Shown piece after piece: positions 1 through 11,268 of a DNA stretch of 64,000 nt; the first letter of the stretch is position 1, and each line of letters starts with the position of its first letter. A model generated the notes under the pieces. That model was given only the letters and a program-made list of their open reading frames with translations, was not told the DNA's origin and ran no database searches. Source of the DNA: Ostrinia nubilalis (lineage: Eukaryota; Arthropoda; Insecta; Lepidoptera; Crambidae); assembly GCF_963855985.1 (NCBI RefSeq), contig NC_087093.1:8811501-8875500 (forward strand), given 5' to 3'. Both the position numbers and the translations under genes were made by a program.

Positions 1-3000
1 CTTAATGGCCTCAGGACGGGTCTATCAGGCAATATTCGCTCGGTCCACGCCGTTAAAAACAATAAAATGAACTTCGCTCGGATGATACCTGATCCCGAAT
101 TGGATAAACGCCGCAGATGCAATAATTAATGCGTATTTTGGAACCATTGTTTTGAATTCGAAGCTTCTTTACTGAATATTTATTGGCTAACAAAAAGACT
201 TTAGCATTGGGTGCCCTATTCACATACAAAATCAAATTACTTTGTTAATCTCCGAAATCGTTTCTAAACAGCGATAACAATAATCCAGGGAATTTTGAAT
301 AAAAATAATGACTGCGTTAATTTTACTAAAGTCCATTGGCGTAGAAGTTTATTAATTGCTTATAAAATGTATATGAATTTAATGACATCTGATAATTTTC
401 TCATTAAGTTGGTGGAACTAATGGGTGCAAAATTATTGTTAAATCAACGAATACTGTAGAGCGCTAGTAGTGCGGAAACGCGTTTTTTAGATTCGATGTT
501 CCCACAGTATAAGTTATCCGTGGTAATGAGCGCATCGGCCTACAATACAATATGACAGTGACCATCTACATAAAAAATTCGATGTGGTAAGTAACGCAAA
601 AGCTGTGGGTGTAAGAATAATGCAATCGAGAGCGATATGCGTGAGTCAGGGAGAACGAAGTTGGTTTTATGCGCCTGAGTCACCGTCCGCGCTGAGCTCT
701 TTTGGGCAAGAAACGTGTTTAATTGTATCATCGTTCAGAGCTGTCCGAATAAATGTTTTGCACACAATAAGTAGCGGGACGCTGACCGCCGGAACTAGCT
801 CATAACCATTAAATTGGGACGCCCGTTTAACCGTTAATTATTGCCGACGCTGTGCTCATTAAGGAGCCTGGGAAAAAAATAAATGTACAAATATAAAGCT
901 CTAGCAATAATTCAACATAATTCGAAGCTACTCAGCCGTGGTAATACAGCTGAAGGAAATTCAAACTAGTTTTATTATGGTTGTATGAGAACATGTGTAG
1001 AATGCGTAGGTGGGTCGAGTGCGGTGTGTGACTCGTTTAAGACCACCTTTAAATCATGAACGGGTTTTATTCAATACTAACGAAAGAATGGTAAGTTCTG
1101 AGATGTCGTAACATTCTTATTTTTAGTGTCTTATAAGGTCTCTACATTTTATTATTTCTTTACTTATTTATTATAATCAATCTATTATATTAAAGCCTGT
1201 GATTTCCTTCGTGTGAAGTTAAAACTTTAATCCCCATTTTCTCCGCTCCTAGGGGATTTACGTGTCAAATGGTTTTCGTGTTTAGTCAGTAATGAAGGAG
1301 CTACGTTAGACTTTATATACAACCTGCCGGTAATTAAATAAAAGCAGAACTTGAAATTAATGTGTTTCATTTTGTAATTGTAGATATTTTTATCAAGTGG
1401 AGCCTAAAGTTACACAGCGTAGGTACGCAGCACAATTTGCGCTACACCAAAAGCAATTTACGTTATTGATGAAATGAATGAGCCGTAGAGTTAAGAAAGA
1501 AAAATAATAGATAGACATCAATATAAGTCTCAAAGTTTATACAGTTGGGTAGTCTAAATAAGCTTTTGTGTTTATTTCTATTTCACATTGTGTGAATATT
1601 TTATGAAAATTAATACTTATTTAAATTCTATGACTGCGAAAGATAATTATGTTTTTTTCTGATTGAATTGATCTGCAATGTGAAATTAAAAATTTGCTCA
1701 AGCTAGATCCTTGTTTGCGACAGTCGGTACGTTTTGTAGTTATTGTTATAATGCATGCACCGGCGTTGTCTCAATAAAATACCTAGTTGTAAAAATCCGG
1801 TAACACGTCATAACCAAACGATGCAACGAAATAGTTAACGCATGCCTTCGCCAATGCGAGAACAGGCGCACCTTTTTAGCAGAAAGTGACTCAATAAATA
1901 ATGTTTTATTCTAAACAGTTATTTATTAAACTATCCGGTGAGAGGTCTGTCGCACAACCGTATTAGTCGCCTGCTGACAGTCATAGCGAGACCCAAATAA
2001 GCATGGAACGTATTTCTATTCATTTGCGACTCATGCTCTACATCTTCATGCGACACTTTTGTCCAGCCGCGCGTGAACGCCTTGACATTTTGGATCTAGG
2101 TGCTCATTATAGAAGGTAACTCTCGGGTAATTGTCTTATTAATAACTGAAATATGTTGGAAATTAAAAAGTCTACAAGTTTGCTATAGCCAATGCTATGT
2201 TACCAGCGAATCATATACCTACCTACTAGTATTTTAAACTAGCTTTGCTCGCTGGATTTGACAAAATCTATGTCTGCAATGAAAGTTCCATCTGTCTTGT
2301 CTTTGTATAGTATATGGTGCTATGATTAAGATAACAAACATAATAATATTATAGTTACTTAAATAAAACTTTAGCATGAATAAATAAAGATAAGTATGCA
2401 ATTAGGCAAACTTAACTCTTGAATAAAAATCAGGAATAACAATAAAAGTTTACACTACCCATGGCTTCCGTTTACATTATACTCATCTGTTATCATAACA
2501 ACTTTCGGAGCGGTTATGAGATAGTTCGTATGTTGAATGTGATGATAATTATGTTTTCAAAGATGTTCCTCCGGCGTTGCTCAATGGGAAGTATTTTGAG
2601 CAACAGCCGGTCGGTTTCAATGGCATTAAATTGGAAGAAATTTATAAACAAAAATTTCGTTCGGCGAGAATTTAAGCTGGCGACAACTGTATAAACGTGC
2701 GCTGTATAGACGGGCCAAACGAAATGCTTGTAAGGAGATTACGTTGTTTATACTGGTGCCTGTATTCGTGGTTCAAAGTGTGTTTACAAACGAAGAATGT
2801 GCGGCTTCGGTGTGTTCAGGCTTAGAACGTCATATTGCGCCCGGTGTCTCCATAATATTATTAGAAAGCTTGGAGTGGAAGCCCTAGAGGCGCGGAGTCC
2901 CCGCGGCAGGTGGGCCGGCAGCTGACGGGCACATGGCACACGGCAGAGTGTGCCAGCCGCGTGCCAGTAATCAGTAATTTTATCGCATACCCATCATCTG

Positions 3001-3890
3001 CTAAATTATGTCTAACCATCGACTCCGAACATCCGCGGTGTAATGCAGCTTCTGAATCTAAAAATAGCCACAGCCGGCCTTTGTTTCAGATCTCCTGAGA
3101 GACTTTGTTTACAACTTGGCTAAAATGTTTTTAATTGATATAGATGGACAGTGCAGAGATCAGTGACTGACCTAGAGCCGTTTTATTATTACTAATACAT
3201 ATGCACTTTTTTCATGTCCTTAGCATTTAACCAAAGTAGATCCTATAGCTGAAAGTGTTTTTTGGCTTAAATCTAAAATCAAACCAAATACACACATCAG
3301 AGATGCATTAGGTTATTTGCATGCGTAAATAGCGATTATTTCGAATTATTCTGTCCATACGGATTGTGCATTTAATCAGTTACCAAAACTAATCATGTTC
3401 ATCTAAATATAACTTGTGGGTAAAGTAGCTTAAATGGCCTTTGTTATGGCAAAATTGCGGTGCAGGATGAAACTTCTATGATTTTACAGAATGTGTCTAT
3501 TATAATCATCACTGAAAAAACAATATCCTATAGATATGTAACTTTCTGGGAATCTGTTATTACACTACCCAAGTAGTAGGATGCAAGTTGTTAATAATGT
3601 AAATTAGTTCATAATTGAGAGAAAGACATCAGAAATTTTATATGACAGCCATAACTGTTATCTTGGGAACTCTTAACCGAAATTCGACTACCTACTTTAA
3701 GTACCTTTTGCTAGCATTCCACTAGTGCAGTACTCATTCATTGAATAGTACAAACAATTTTAAAATGTCAGTTACTATTTACATTCATTCAAGGAAATTA
3801 TGAATGAAAATGTCGTAGTCTTTGTGCGACACATCCTGTGTTATTGTTGGCGAATACCTGCCTACCGCTTTGATCTTCCTATTCATAATT
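1..3890. other. gene-free left flank
   Basis: No protein-coding gene is recognisable. The sequence is AT-rich with only short chance ORFs. A small GC-rich patch at about 2878-2965 (many CG dinucleotides in an AT-rich setting) stands out and could be regulatory. At 2230-2260 the string actagctttgctcgctgg weakly resembles the reversed 3' end of a Helitron-like element, but too little is preserved to call it. Confidence 0.6.
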
Positions 3891-3894
3891 AGTT

Positions 3895-4429
3895 GTGTAC
3901 CTGACGCCCTACCCAGACGTGATCGCAACAAAAAGATGTGTATTGTATAACAATCGGTGCGCTTTGCGTGCCGCAGCCGAGCGGGCATAATAGGTACCAT
4001 TGTTGCCTCTCCGGTCCGTATTGAAACTATCGTCCCCGCGGCTCAGGTATTTATGAATGAACGTGACGCTCTGGCGAGCGGGATGCTCGGCCGTGCCCTC
4101 AGCCACAGCCAGGTACAAAATTACACTTTTGGAATTCTTTCAACAGTTCCCTTCGAGCATGGCTACTCAACTCGGCAGTTGGGTGAAGCCGCAGAGAGGG
4201 GCGAGGGGCGCCGCCAACGCGCATGCGTCGAGCTCTCTACCGAGACGAGCCGACGATCCCTCCCTCTCAGCAGTTGATTTACAGCCGTCGCGAGCGCGCG
4301 TCGTGCCGTCATGTGCCGGTTGCCAACTTTCGCGATCTGTGATGTGATACGATGCCGGAATACAGAACCAACATTTTACTAAGGATTTAATAACTGTGGA
4401 TTTTAGTGATGGTTTGAAAGTGACGTTAA
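3895..4429 (+). promoter_or_regulatory. CpG-rich putative promoter and 5' UTR of the kekkon-family gene
   Basis: GC and CpG content rise sharply between about 3895 and 4340 and fall again just before the coding start at 4487. The peak includes runs such as gcgagcgcgcgtcgtgcc near 4290. Short ORFs run through this block on both strands and in several frames, as expected of GC-rich sequence with few stops, and none resembles a protein. I saw no perfect arthropod initiator (TCAGTY) with a matching downstream promoter element, so no transcription start is proposed. A possible splice donor (caggtac, near 4110) and a possible acceptor (gattttag, ending near 4406) could bound a 5' UTR intron, but both are weak. 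Promoter or leader identity is inferred from position and composition only. Confidence 0.4.
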
Positions 4430-4480
4430 ATGGACAATTATGTTAAAGTGAAAGTTACCATCGAACTTATATTGGATTGA
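4430..4480 (+). promoter_or_regulatory. upstream ORF of 16 codons in the kekkon leader
   Basis: An ATG at 4430 opens a 16-codon frame (MDNYVKVKVTIELILD) that ends with TGA at 4478-4480. It lies in the same frame as the main coding region, with only two sense codons (atc aaa) between its stop and the main ATG at 4487. The context is weak at -3 (T) but has G at +4. If the region is transcribed without splicing, scanning ribosomes would meet this ORF first, so it may limit translation of the receptor. The in-frame TGA also shows that the main protein cannot extend further upstream in unspliced RNA. Confidence 0.35.
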
Positions 4481-4486
4481 ATCAAA

Positions 4487-6439
4487 ATGAGGTGGTTTAT
4501 AGTGACGATTAGTGTAATGCTGTGGGAAACAACTTTAGCTGGCATAGCGCCTCCCGGATCTTGTCCAGCTGTGTGTGCATGCAAGTGGAAAGGCGGCAAG
4601 CAGACCGTGGAGTGCGTTGATCGGGCGCTCATCACCGTGCCCGAGCCTGTGGACCCAGCCACGCAGGTCTTAGACTTATCAATAAACAATTTGCAGATAC
4701 TTCCTCAAGAAGCTTTTGCTAAAACTGGACTCGTTAACTTACAAAGAGTTTATCTACGGAATTGCAATATTGGCCAAATACATGATAGAGCTTTTAAAGG
4801 CCTCACCAATTTAGTTGAGTTAGATCTTTCACACAATTTACTCACTCAAATACCGTCAAACAGTTTCAAAGACGCTCCTTTCCTAAGGGATTTGACGATG
4901 GCTCAAAATCCAATACTAAAAGTTCACTCAAATGCTTTGAGTAATCTTGGAAGTGTCGTTAAACTAGATTTGTCGAGATGCGACATTAGAGACATTGCTT
5001 CAGATGCATTCAGAAATTTGCGGTCACTAGAGTCACTGAAACTAAATCACAACAAACTTCGTGATTTGCCGCTGAGTTCTCTTGAGAAAATAGAGAAGCT
5101 TAGAGCGATCGAGTTATCAGATAATCTATGGACTTGTGATTGTCGTCTTCGAGAACTTAAGTTGTGGTTAGCAAAACATAAGTTACTAACTACTCCAAGC
5201 TGCTCGGCGCCTACGCGGCTGGCCAATCGACCTTTTTCAGAGTTACCAATTGAAGAGTTTGCGTGTAAACCGGAAATTTTGCCGGTAAGCCGACACATTG
5301 AGGCCGGTGTAGGGGAAAACGCTACTGTTACTTGCAAAACGGAAGCTGTGCCTAGTGCAAATATCAACTGGTACTGGAATGGGAGGTTACTGCAAAATGG
5401 AAGCACATTTAATAGCCATCAAAGAATACATATATTTGAAGAAGGAGATGTCAAGAAGAAGTCTATTTTAATACTCACCAATACACAAGAATCTGACTCG
5501 AGTGAATTTTATTGTGTCGCAGAAAACAAAGGTGGAAATGCCGAAGCCAATTTCACAGTACACGTGACCCAGATGCCTGCTGGAATGGCATCACTGGGAA
5601 GCGCACAAATTGCAAGCTTGGGAGCTGCATTGTTTTTGATCATTGTTGTCGTCTCTTTAGCACTGCTTATTACATTCGTGCGATTTCGACCAGTCCCCGC
5701 TTGCGAAAGCAAAACGCCGAATACATTAGACCGTGTCGTGTCTGGAAACGAAGTGCACCCAACGACGACAGATAGACCACATGTCGCAGTATTGGCTAAC
5801 AGACAGGAGTCCAACAATTACAGTGATCCTAAATGTAATCCAGTTATAAAGCCACCCAGAGCTAATGACATTCCGTACACTACCAATCACTACGAAGGCA
5901 GAGGAAGTGTCGTAACTGCCGGTGGGCCGGTGGTGGTATCTCCTACAGTATCGGCGAGTATTGACCCCGATCTTATCAATGACACGCGGCCTGACAGCGC
6001 TGCGAGGCCAGGGAGCGGAGAGTACGCACGCGAGGCCTCAGACTCATTATACCCTTCTGGTCTGTGGGACCAAATGAAAATGAATCAGGCGGGCAATCTC
6101 TCTCGCGCGATAAGCTCAGCAATACCGGCGTACTACAATGATCGAACGCCCATCATAGAGAACTGCAGCGTGGACGGTTCTCAGGAGGAGTTGGGGTACA
6201 TGAGCAGGACGTTTCCGCGGTCGCACGCGGTGGCGGCGGTCCCGGCGTCGCCGGCGCCGGCGGGTGAGGGCCCGTACCCGCCGGACTACGGGCTGCCGGT
6301 GGGCGGCGCGCGCACGCTGCGCGTGTGGCAGCGCGCGCCGCCCGTGCTGCCGCCCGTGGCCGCGCTCAAGCGTGTGCTCACCATCACCAGGCCCTCCGCG
6401 GATGAGGGCTTCCAGGACGGCTGTGCTACAGATGTCTAA
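4487..6439 (+). CDS. Kekkon-family LRR-Ig transmembrane protein
   Basis: A single uninterrupted frame of 650 residues encodes a type I cell-surface protein. Visible parts in order: signal peptide (about 1-19); LRR N-cap with Cys 26, 30, 32 and 43 and the segment CKWKGGKQTVEC, a hallmark of insect Kekkon proteins; leucine-rich repeats from about 59 to 213 (six full 24-residue repeats plus one running into the cap); LRR C-cap with Cys 217, 219, 239 and 260; one Ig domain (Cys 283, Trp 295, FYC at 341-343; sequons at Asn 278, 304 and 355); membrane helix about 377-398; and a 252-residue cytoplasmic tail ending in Thr-Asp-Val, the class I PDZ-ligand form. The ATG has a good insect context (caaaATG) and an in-frame stop three codons upstream. 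Drosophila Kekkon proteins act at the membrane, and Kek1 inhibits the EGF receptor; function here is by family only. Residues about 579-629 are Ala/Pro/Arg-rich and encoded by very GC-rich DNA. Which Kekkon paralogue this is cannot be decided from sequence alone. Confidence 0.93.
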   Translation: MRWFIVTISVMLWETTLAGIAPPGSCPAVCACKWKGGKQTVECVDRALITVPEPVDPATQVLDLSINNLQILPQEAFAKTGLVNLQRVYLRNCNIGQIHDRAFKGLTNLVELDLSHNLLTQIPSNSFKDAPFLRDLTMAQNPILKVHSNALSNLGSVVKLDLSRCDIRDIASDAFRNLRSLESLKLNHNKLRDLPLSSLEKIEKLRAIELSDNLWTCDCRLRELKLWLAKHKLLTTPSCSAPTRLANRPFSELPIEEFACKPEILPVSRHIEAGVGENATVTCKTEAVPSANINWYWNGRLLQNGSTFNSHQRIHIFEEGDVKKKSILILTNTQESDSSEFYCVAENKGGNAEANFTVHVTQMPAGMASLGSAQIASLGAALFLIIVVVSLALLITFVRFRPVPACESKTPNTLDRVVSGNEVHPTTTDRPHVAVLANRQESNNYSDPKCNPVIKPPRANDIPYTTNHYEGRGSVVTAGGPVVVSPTVSASIDPDLINDTRPDSAARPGSGEYAREASDSLYPSGLWDQMKMNQAGNLSRAISSAIPAYYNDRTPIIENCSVDGSQEELGYMSRTFPRSHAVAAVPASPAPAGEGPYPPDYGLPVGGARTLRVWQRAPPVLPPVAALKRVLTITRPSADEGFQDGCATDV

Positions 6440-6985
6440 AGTGTAACGGACTCATTGTTACATATCTGAACGACATGTCACAATTGTACATTTGTATCTT
6501 ATAAGCTAGAAATCGTCTATACGTATGGTATGTGTAATCTATACCTACACAGGTTGTTAGTGTAATATTTTTTGTATTATATAATTTATTTAGATAAAAA
6601 ATAACGGGAATTGGATCCCAATGTGATGGGTCCGCGACTGATTAGTTGAAGGATGTAAGTGTAAATTATACGTGATATGGAAGGTATTGTTTATGATCGC
6701 CAAATTATTTAAAATATTGAGTATAAAATATATCGTGATTGTTAAATTTCTGGTAAGATGTTGCATGAAATCAATATAAATAATATCTACAGTGTAAGAA
6801 AGACATGTTCTAACTATCCAAAGATGTTAAAAGCCCCTGATAGTAACGTTATGATTACTATACTGTAATGCACGATCAATGTTACTTGATGTACGATAAT
6901 AATGGATGTGTTAATTATATGTTCGAAAAAAGAGTTTAGAAGTTAAATGAAAGAAAAATTAAAAAGGCGATTTTGAACTGTACAT
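6440..6985 (+). other. probable 3' UTR of the kekkon-family gene
   Basis: This AT-rich, gene-free stretch follows the stop codon directly. No canonical AATAAA occurs on the + strand between the stop and 7010. The most plausible signal is ATTAAA at 6958-6963, followed by T/G-rich sequence (gtacattttgtttc). If used, the 3' UTR is about 540 nt. Confidence 0.4.
6958..6963 (+). terminator. putative poly(A) signal ATTAAA
   Basis: This is the commonest variant hexamer, placed about 520 nt after the kekkon stop codon with a T/G-rich tract about 20 nt downstream. There is no competing canonical hexamer nearby. It is a prediction from position only. Confidence 0.35.
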
Positions 6986-8708
6986 TTTGTTTCACTTTAT
7001 TATGACACCTCAAAAATAAGGCAGGTACAAATTTAAAGCCACAGGTTTACACTTTAGGTAGATTAGAATTACAATTTTAGCGACAATTATGACGATGGCT
7101 TAGAATTAAGAGTATTTAAGAGTTTCAACTGACCAGTCATCCTTATACCTGCATAATATAAAGAAAGCCGCAGCCTGCGCGACACAAAAAATAATAGAAG
7201 CTCAGGCCTTGCTCCCGACGCACCGGAGAAAAACCGGTTAGCGTTATTTCATTTCCGTTCAATTCAGTTTTTATTAGAACCAAACCTTAAACGGGTTCAA
7301 TGGAGTCCGGAGTTTCTTCGAAACGTGATTTTTGGTTGACAGAACTCAGTTTAAATCTTTTTATTGCTTACAAAGCACTATCAGTCTTAATAAGCGATCT
7401 TTATTTCAATCAACAGAAAGATAAAATTTATGGTAGCCGTTATTATCTGTATGCGATTAATCAGAGATGAATTTAATTTATTTACCAATCTTTTTATTTA
7501 TCTAACAAGTCGTTGCAAATTGGTGATCATTAGTATAACTGTCTATTAGTTAATGAACTCATTAGTTTCTTCTTAATTGATTACGCTTCGTTATTCTATA
7601 CCAGCTTTGAGATGAATTTTTGAGATTTCTTTTAAACAATGGTATTGTTAGGCGATGGTAAGTTTGATGACATTCGTAATAAGAATACAAATTGCTTTCA
7701 CGTCTTAGCATTTTTAGAAAAAGTTTGCAGCCGCTGCGTGAAATAAGTGTAATTTTAGCAGTTTATTCCGGCTTTCACCGTTTTCATTTGATATGAAATG
7801 TCGTCATAAAGATGGAACAATGCGATTGAAGTAAACAATAAACAAAATATTGTGATAATAATCGTATTTGCGTACTGCGCGCGCTTTCTTCTCGTGTAAG
7901 CGGAGACTTTCGCGGACGGTAATGATGTTTGGGCGCGCGCCGCTAACAATGGCCGCCTATCTTGATTGTTTAATATTTTCAATTGTGCTTTCTTATGTTA
8001 TGGGTATTTCTATATTGTTTGTTCCGCCAAAATTTCGCTTTTTAGAAAGTTATGTGATTTAATTGAAAAATTCTTTCAGTCAAGATTTCATAATTAAATT
8101 AAATTGTTACCTAGGTGTCTTTTGTAAGAGGTGTAAATAAAATTTAAATTAAATAAACATTTAATATTGGGGGAAAATTTGAAATTAAAATATCGCATAA
8201 AATTGATCCAATTAATTTGACGGTGATTTAATAAGATTGGTTTAAAATTGTGTTTCATTAACGTGATACAAATAACTTTTAACAAAATATTAGTTTGCGG
8301 AATCTGTCATTTAATCTGGTATCTAAAAATAGTATTTAGATTGGAATAGATATTTGTTCAAACTGCTCTTGAAGCCGAAACTTTCTATGAAACGGGAGGA
8401 ATGAAGAGCCAGTTTGAACCTCAAAAAGGACTTTTCCGTGGATTGTAGTCTTTGAAAGGACGGAATATTTCGTATCTAAATAAGGTAAGCTTTACACATT
8501 TATTTATTACATAATCCGTACAAACATCAAAGATTCGATGCATGTCAATAGAGATTGGTATATTGGATTGGTATCACATGTAATGTACGTTTGAATAAGT
8601 TACATTTTATAACTTTTATTTCTTAAGTCCAGTTCGAAGACGATTTTTACTAGGTCAGTAAAATAGTCATGACGAAATAGGCAGTACCTGTGGTAGTAGG
8701 TATAGTTG
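6986..8708. other. gene-free intergenic stretch
   Basis: No gene or clear repeat is recognised. Short ORFs near 7755-8285 overlap one another on both strands and look like chance. A small CG-rich patch occurs at 7868-7960. Confidence 0.55.
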
Positions 8709-8842
8709 TTGCAATTCACGAAGGCGAGTGAGCTTTACATGTGTGGTGGCTCGCTACTGTTTGCTTTTCAGACATTATACTATCGTTATGTGCATATACA
8801 CGTACACACACAAGTAAATTTCACTCGCCTTCATGAGTTGCA
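8709..8842. mobile_element. short palindromic MITE
   Basis: The ends form an imperfect inverted repeat of about 28 bp: ttgcaattcacgaaggcga at the left pairs with tcgccttcatgagttgcaa at the right. The element is about 134 bp with no coding capacity. A target duplication is not obvious, so the superfamily is not assigned. Confidence 0.5.
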
Positions 8843-10375
8843 AGAAATATACCTACCCATATTAAAAAGCAAAAGCATGCCCACTCGCATTATTGGTAAC
8901 ATTACTCGTACTAAAGATTGCGCGTAGCGTCTCTGTGTGTATTTTCCTCTATTTACTCTGGAAGTAGGTAGAGTATCTTTATTACATTCAGCAATCTTGA
9001 CCTTTGCCATTGGTTTTCAACCTTTTCCATAGATGACCTCTTTAAGACAAAAATACAGCTTTGAGTGTCCCATTACACATTTTGAGTTGGGTTGGGGCTC
9101 GTAAATAGCATCTAATAAATAAGGAACAGATACAGCCTACTCACGGACGTAGCTCGTGTAATAAATACTTTAACGAAATCGATTTAAAGTTTAAAGCTGA
9201 CGGTTTCATTTTTGTGTTGTCAATTGAGAGCCGACCTAAAACTGCAATCCCATGGGTCATCATGACGCACAGTTTAGGAAACGCCGTCCTTAGTAATTTA
9301 AGGGAAGGAGAGACTAAACTAATACATAGTCTATAATTATTATATTGGATATACGTACACAAGGATTATGGAGATTGAACTCTTCGTTAAGTTTCATTTT
9401 TACTCTACACTATTTATTTGAAAAGACTGGTAATCTTTCTATAAAGTATTCAGTAGTTAGGAATGTCTTAAAGAGTTTCATAAATACATACGAGTACTTA
9501 CTTGGATTGAAAAGAAACTATCACAGATACAAAATATTTAAAATTAAAATACAAGTAAGATTTGTACACTTACATTTCAAAAGAATCCAGATATTTGTTA
9601 CAATATTTTATTGTTAGGTATATGTGTTATTTTGTTCGGTAAAGATCTTATTACTGAGAAGAGAACATGTTTCAAAAAGCGTTTTGAGTCTGTGTAACCG
9701 AAAATATTATTTGATATAGTAAAGACTCAATTTTGTTGACAAAATTATTATTTTTGATCACGAAATAATATAATGAGAGTTTGTTCCAAGAACCATTAAC
9801 AGCCTTGAAAAGGTTACGTGCTGTTTTGTGGTTTTCAAATTCGTTCAGCAAGTTAAATACTTGGTATTTATTTTGGTGATTACGCACGTAGGTAATCACT
9901 TTTAGGTACGGATATAATAAAATGTTAGTAAGTTAATAAAAAAAAAAATTCCCTTCAAACAGTGAAATGTAGACTGTAGCATATTAAAACAGCTGTCAAA
10001 ATATATGTAGGTCATGCGTTCATTTTGTTAATAGGCTGAAACTTTATCTCTGTCCCGATTTCGTAATTGCAGGTTTAGCTTGTAGAGAAATTAGACCATA
10101 ATAGTACATTGACGACAGTGGCGTCATTAGTTCCATTCCATCGGCCATTCCATCGGCATCAAAATTATTTTAGATATAAAATAACATTCATATTAATTAC
10201 TTACTTAATTGCCTCTAGTTTGTTAGGTTTATGTAATTTCTTTAACTGTAACTTGTTATGTTCATAATTCATAATAAGCAATAGTAATTATGCAATGATT
10301 CGGTAATATAACGTTTGTAGAAGAGCTTTTTTACGTAAACTTCCTTGACTTACTTGACTTAAGGTCCTATGTCCC
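8843..10375. other. gene-free intergenic stretch
   Basis: AT-rich with several chance ORFs (for example a 90-codon frame at 9345-9617 full of Lys/Ile/Phe, typical of AT-rich DNA). No recognisable gene. Confidence 0.55.
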
Positions 10376-10733
10376 CTAGATGGGGCAGAGGGCGTCCACA
10401 ACAGTCCTCCATCGCGTTCGGTCTTGAGCTTCGCGCTTGATCTCGCTCCAGGTCTTGCCGATTTTCTTCGCCTCGTCTGCTACAGTGGGGCGACCACGAC
10501 CTTCGGAGAGTGTGGCCAATCCAGTTCCAATTGCGGCGCTTGATCTGCTGGTCGATCGGAATTTCGTGGCAGCGTTCCAATAGCTCGACGTTGGAGATTT
10601 TCTCGGGCCAGTATATGCCGAGAATTCGGTGAAGGCAGCGGTTGATGAAGACCTGCAGCTGGTGCGAAATAACCTTGGTGTCCTTCCACGTTTCACACCC
10701 ATAGAGCAGAATAGTAAAATAAACCCGTAGTCA
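10376..10733 (-). mobile_element. LINE fragment, 3' end of reverse-transcriptase ORF (RTE-like), internally deleted
   Basis: Read on the minus strand, the first part gives LLYGCETWKDTKVISHQLQV..., then LELLERCHEIPIDQQIKRR-like sequence and WIGHTLRR. The frame then shifts to GRGRPTVADEAKKIGKTW and ends DRTRWRTVVDALCPI followed by TAG at 10376-10378. This is the C-terminal region typical of RTE-type LINE polyproteins. About 30 or more codons that usually lie between WIGHTLR and the DEAKK block are missing, which explains the frame change. The copy is 5'-truncated and dead. A related scrap lies at 21280-21370. Confidence 0.75.
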
Positions 10734-11032
10734 TATTGGTATGATCCGCTACGAACATAATATATCTGTGACTAAACGGCCAATATTATCAGTCATAGAA
10801 AGTTGTTTCCATATTTCCCTCAGTAAATAAGTGCAGCTTAAAAACTGCGGTACGTTCGATTTGACACGCAAAAGCTTGTCTTCGCGGCACTAACTTACCA
10901 GGTACCATGCAAAATCGTTTACGTGTAAGTGCACGTCTTTCGAGCAATATGAATTTTTGTGCTGTTAAAAGAGTCGATCGAAATGTTATTGAGTTGAGTA
11001 TTTGAAATATTGACGGGGAAATATGTTCATTA
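10734..11032. other. gene-free stretch between two repeats
   Basis: No gene or repeat is recognised. A minus-strand ORF crossing into the next element is an artefact of the Helitron-like sequence. Confidence 0.5.
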
Positions 11033-11268
11033 CTAGCTTTCCGCCCGCGGCTTCGCCCGCGTGGAATTTTGTCTGTCACAGAAAAACTTTATCGCGCGCG
11101 TCCCTGTTTCAAAAACCGGGATAAAAACTATCCTATGTTCTTTCCCGGGACTCAAACTATCTCTATGCCAAATTTCATCAAAATCGGTTGCGAGGTTTAA
11201 GCGGGAAAGCGTAACAGACAGACAGACAGACAGAGTTACTTTCGCATTTATAATATTAGTTGGGATTA
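11033..11268 (-). mobile_element. non-autonomous Helitron-like element, 3' end CTAG
   Basis: On the minus strand the element begins near taatattataaatgcgaaa, contains a CTGT microsatellite (reads as a GACA run at 11216-11235), then gatgaaatttggcatagaga. It ends with a GC-rich hairpin region (gcgggcgaagccgcgggc) followed by CTAG and a T, as expected for a Helitron 3' end. It has no coding capacity. A second copy of the same family lies at 57805-58026 and a partial one at 58066-58183. Helitron assignment is by termini only. Confidence 0.6.

Noticed and set aside
3957..4347. Overlapping frames of about 70-106 codons upstream of the kekkon gene on both strands
   Set aside because: GC-rich DNA has few stops; frames overlap each other and translate to low-information sequence. 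Promoter or leader is the better reading.
5047..5817. Antisense and alternative-frame ORFs inside the kekkon coding region
   Set aside because: They overlap a clearly functional gene in other frames and have no recognisable motif.
10359..10702. Three overlapping minus-strand ORFs as separate genes
   Set aside because: They are different frames of one deleted and frameshifted LINE fragment.
11216..11235. GACA microsatellite as an independent satellite
   Set aside because: It is an internal part of the Helitron-like element and recurs in the copies at 57.8 and 58.1 kb.
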